A DNA stretch of 64,000 nucleotides from Mayamaea pseudoterrestris (taxonomy: Eukaryota > Bacillariophyta > Bacillariophyceae > Sellaphorales > Sellaphoraceae): the NCBI GenBank assembly GCA_027923505.1, contig BROI01000021.1, forward strand, positions 1-64,000. The letters are read 5' to 3'. Position numbers and translations under genes: made by a program. Positions 63,067 through 64,000 of the stretch are shown in pieces. The first letter of the stretch is position 1. Each line of letters begins with the position of its first letter. The notes beneath the pieces were generated by a model, which saw nothing but the letters and a program-made list of their open reading frames with translations, did no database searches and was not told the origin of the DNA.

Positions 63067-64000
63067 GTTAATATCCAGTATCTGTGAATACTCAAGTTAC
63101 TTAAGCTACAGAAGCAAGCCGACGTTACCAACACGTCGGCAACGGTCCCCTTAAAGTAGCGGTAACAACTAAATCAAATCATTCTATTGCAAAGTACACG
63201 CAATCGTCTCGTTCCCCTTCTTCTTACCAAGCTAGTAGACTGATCATCTCCTACTTGACCAAGTCCTCAAGGTAACTCGACACAAGTTGCATTGATAGGT
63301 TATTCGTCCCAATCACGCGCCCTACTGCCGCTACAAAATCTCGTTCTAGACCCCGAGAAAAGCATGTCTACCGACAACAACAACGACACCGACACGGAGC
63401 AGTACTTCGACACTCCTCCTCCTAAACCCCGAGCTGGCTCTCCAACATCTGCTGCAGCTGATCTTGCCACGCTCATCACAGCTCTCAAGTCGATTCCATC
63501 CGACCAGCTTAAGATCCTCCTCCAAGCCGTCCAACCGACCGACGCGTCGTCGCCTGGAGACTCTCCTCCCAAGGATGAAACCTCTATTCCAACGGCCAAC
63601 GAATATGTTTCCCTCATTGGTGGTTACCTCGATGCCGAGCGCAAGATTGCCTTCTGTGGAGGCAAGCCGAATCTTGACTACACGCTCCCCCAAGTGCTCG
63701 AGGACGATCCGCTCGCCAAGCACATCCCCAAGACGCCAGCTTGCCACCGCGACCTCACCATGAAGCGTGCTGCTCAAGACTACGCCATTCGCATTGCTTT
63801 CAAGCCTTCAATTGGCAAGTTAGAGAAGGCCATGCCGATGTTCGCGTGGGGCGAGCTCATCCTTCGTGCGCTTGAAACGACTGGTGGCGATTCTGTCACT
63901 TACTCGCTGTCGAGAGACAACAAGACGCGCGTTAGTGTTTGTACCAACTTTGATGTACTCACGCTCGCTCACGTTATCGCTCAAAGCAAGAAGGATGTCG
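63067..64000 (+). mobile_element. 5' part of a second LTR retrotransposon, probably Copia; runs off the window
   Basis: A candidate LTR begins TGTTAATATCCAG at about 63067; its right end is uncertain because the partner LTR is outside the window. The stretch includes the hairpin GCCGACGT-TACCAAC-ACGTCGGC (63118-63140). GGTTATTCGTCCCA at about 63298 could be a primer-binding site of the half-tRNA type seen in some Copia elements. From 63364 an open frame starts MSTDNNNDTDTEQYFDTPPP and stays open to the window edge, with a low-complexity start and then a mixed helical region, as in gag of diatom Copia elements. No pol motif is reached, so the family is inferred. It looks whole as far as it can be seen. 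Confidence 0.55.
63364..64000 (+). CDS. Gag-like protein of the second LTR element, partial
   Basis: This frame starts at the ATG at 63364 and is still open at the window edge. It has an Asp/Asn/Thr-rich start, a Pro/Ser-rich linker and then a region without clear motifs (NEYVSLIGGYLDAERKIAFC). Codon use is rich in GC at third positions (CTC, GCC, AAG), unlike the neighbouring host genes but like the Copia element at 1-6643. That likeness is the main support for calling it element-borne. Confidence 0.5.
   Translation, partial: MSTDNNNDTDTEQYFDTPPPKPRAGSPTSAAADLATLITALKSIPSDQLKILLQAVQPTDASSPGDSPPKDETSIPTANEYVSLIGGYLDAERKIAFCGGKPNLDYTLPQVLEDDPLAKHIPKTPACHRDLTMKRAAQDYAIRIAFKPSIGKLEKAMPMFAWGELILRALETTGGDSVTYSLSRDNKTRVSVCTNFDVLTLAHVIAQSKKDV

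Overview
The window looks like nuclear DNA of a photosynthetic stramenopile, most likely a diatom. Three kinds of evidence point there. Two proteins begin with a signal peptide followed by an ASAFAP-like plastid motif (a CRTISO-like isomerase with G-FASP and a cupin protein with AEA-F). Introns are short GT-AG introns of about 70-125 bp. An LRR membrane protein and Copia elements are of kinds common in diatom genomes. The species cannot be named from the sequence.

Layout. 1-6643: a young, broken Copia LTR element sitting inside a tandem array of a 169-bp repeat (6644-8688). 8406-11445: a 1520-bp segment present twice in tandem with no difference seen, giving two identical METTL21-like methyltransferase genes. 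11.4-20.5 kb: plastid-type cupin protein, a DENN-ENTH fusion with clathrin/AP-2/EH-type motifs, an amidohydrolase with one in-frame stop, a membrane protein, and an armadillo-like protein with a dinucleotide frameshift. 20.6-37 kb: a two-exon 78-aa membrane protein, a seven-exon MYND/TRANK1-like helicase, intron-bearing histone H3, a vWA/alpha-kinase, an 82-aa membrane protein, an LRR membrane protein and a sulfatase. 37-60 kb: a 2218-aa protein with about two dozen IQ motifs, an ADPRM-type phosphoesterase, cystathionine gamma-lyase, an FAH-family hydrolase, the CRTISO-like isomerase, an SF1B helicase with a frameshift in motif III, a sirtuin-ZZ fusion and an MFS transporter. 60.4-64 kb: a Crypton-type tyrosine recombinase abutted by the 5' end of a second LTR element.

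The genes do not form one pathway; this is ordinary mixed nuclear gene order with several divergent pairs. The most unusual signals are: (i) one 42-bp minisatellite, each unit carrying a TGACG half-site, found at three separate places, each directly upstream of gene starts (18.5, 47.6 and 59.2-59.6 kb), the last arranged as a large inverted repeat; (ii) several domain fusions (DENN-ENTH, MYND-TRANK1 helicase, vWA-alpha-kinase, SIR2-ZZ); (iii) a recombinase with intact-looking HxxR, GH and Y motifs but no ATG; (iv) three host genes each interrupted by one small lesion. All family calls are by eye from motifs; no database search was run.
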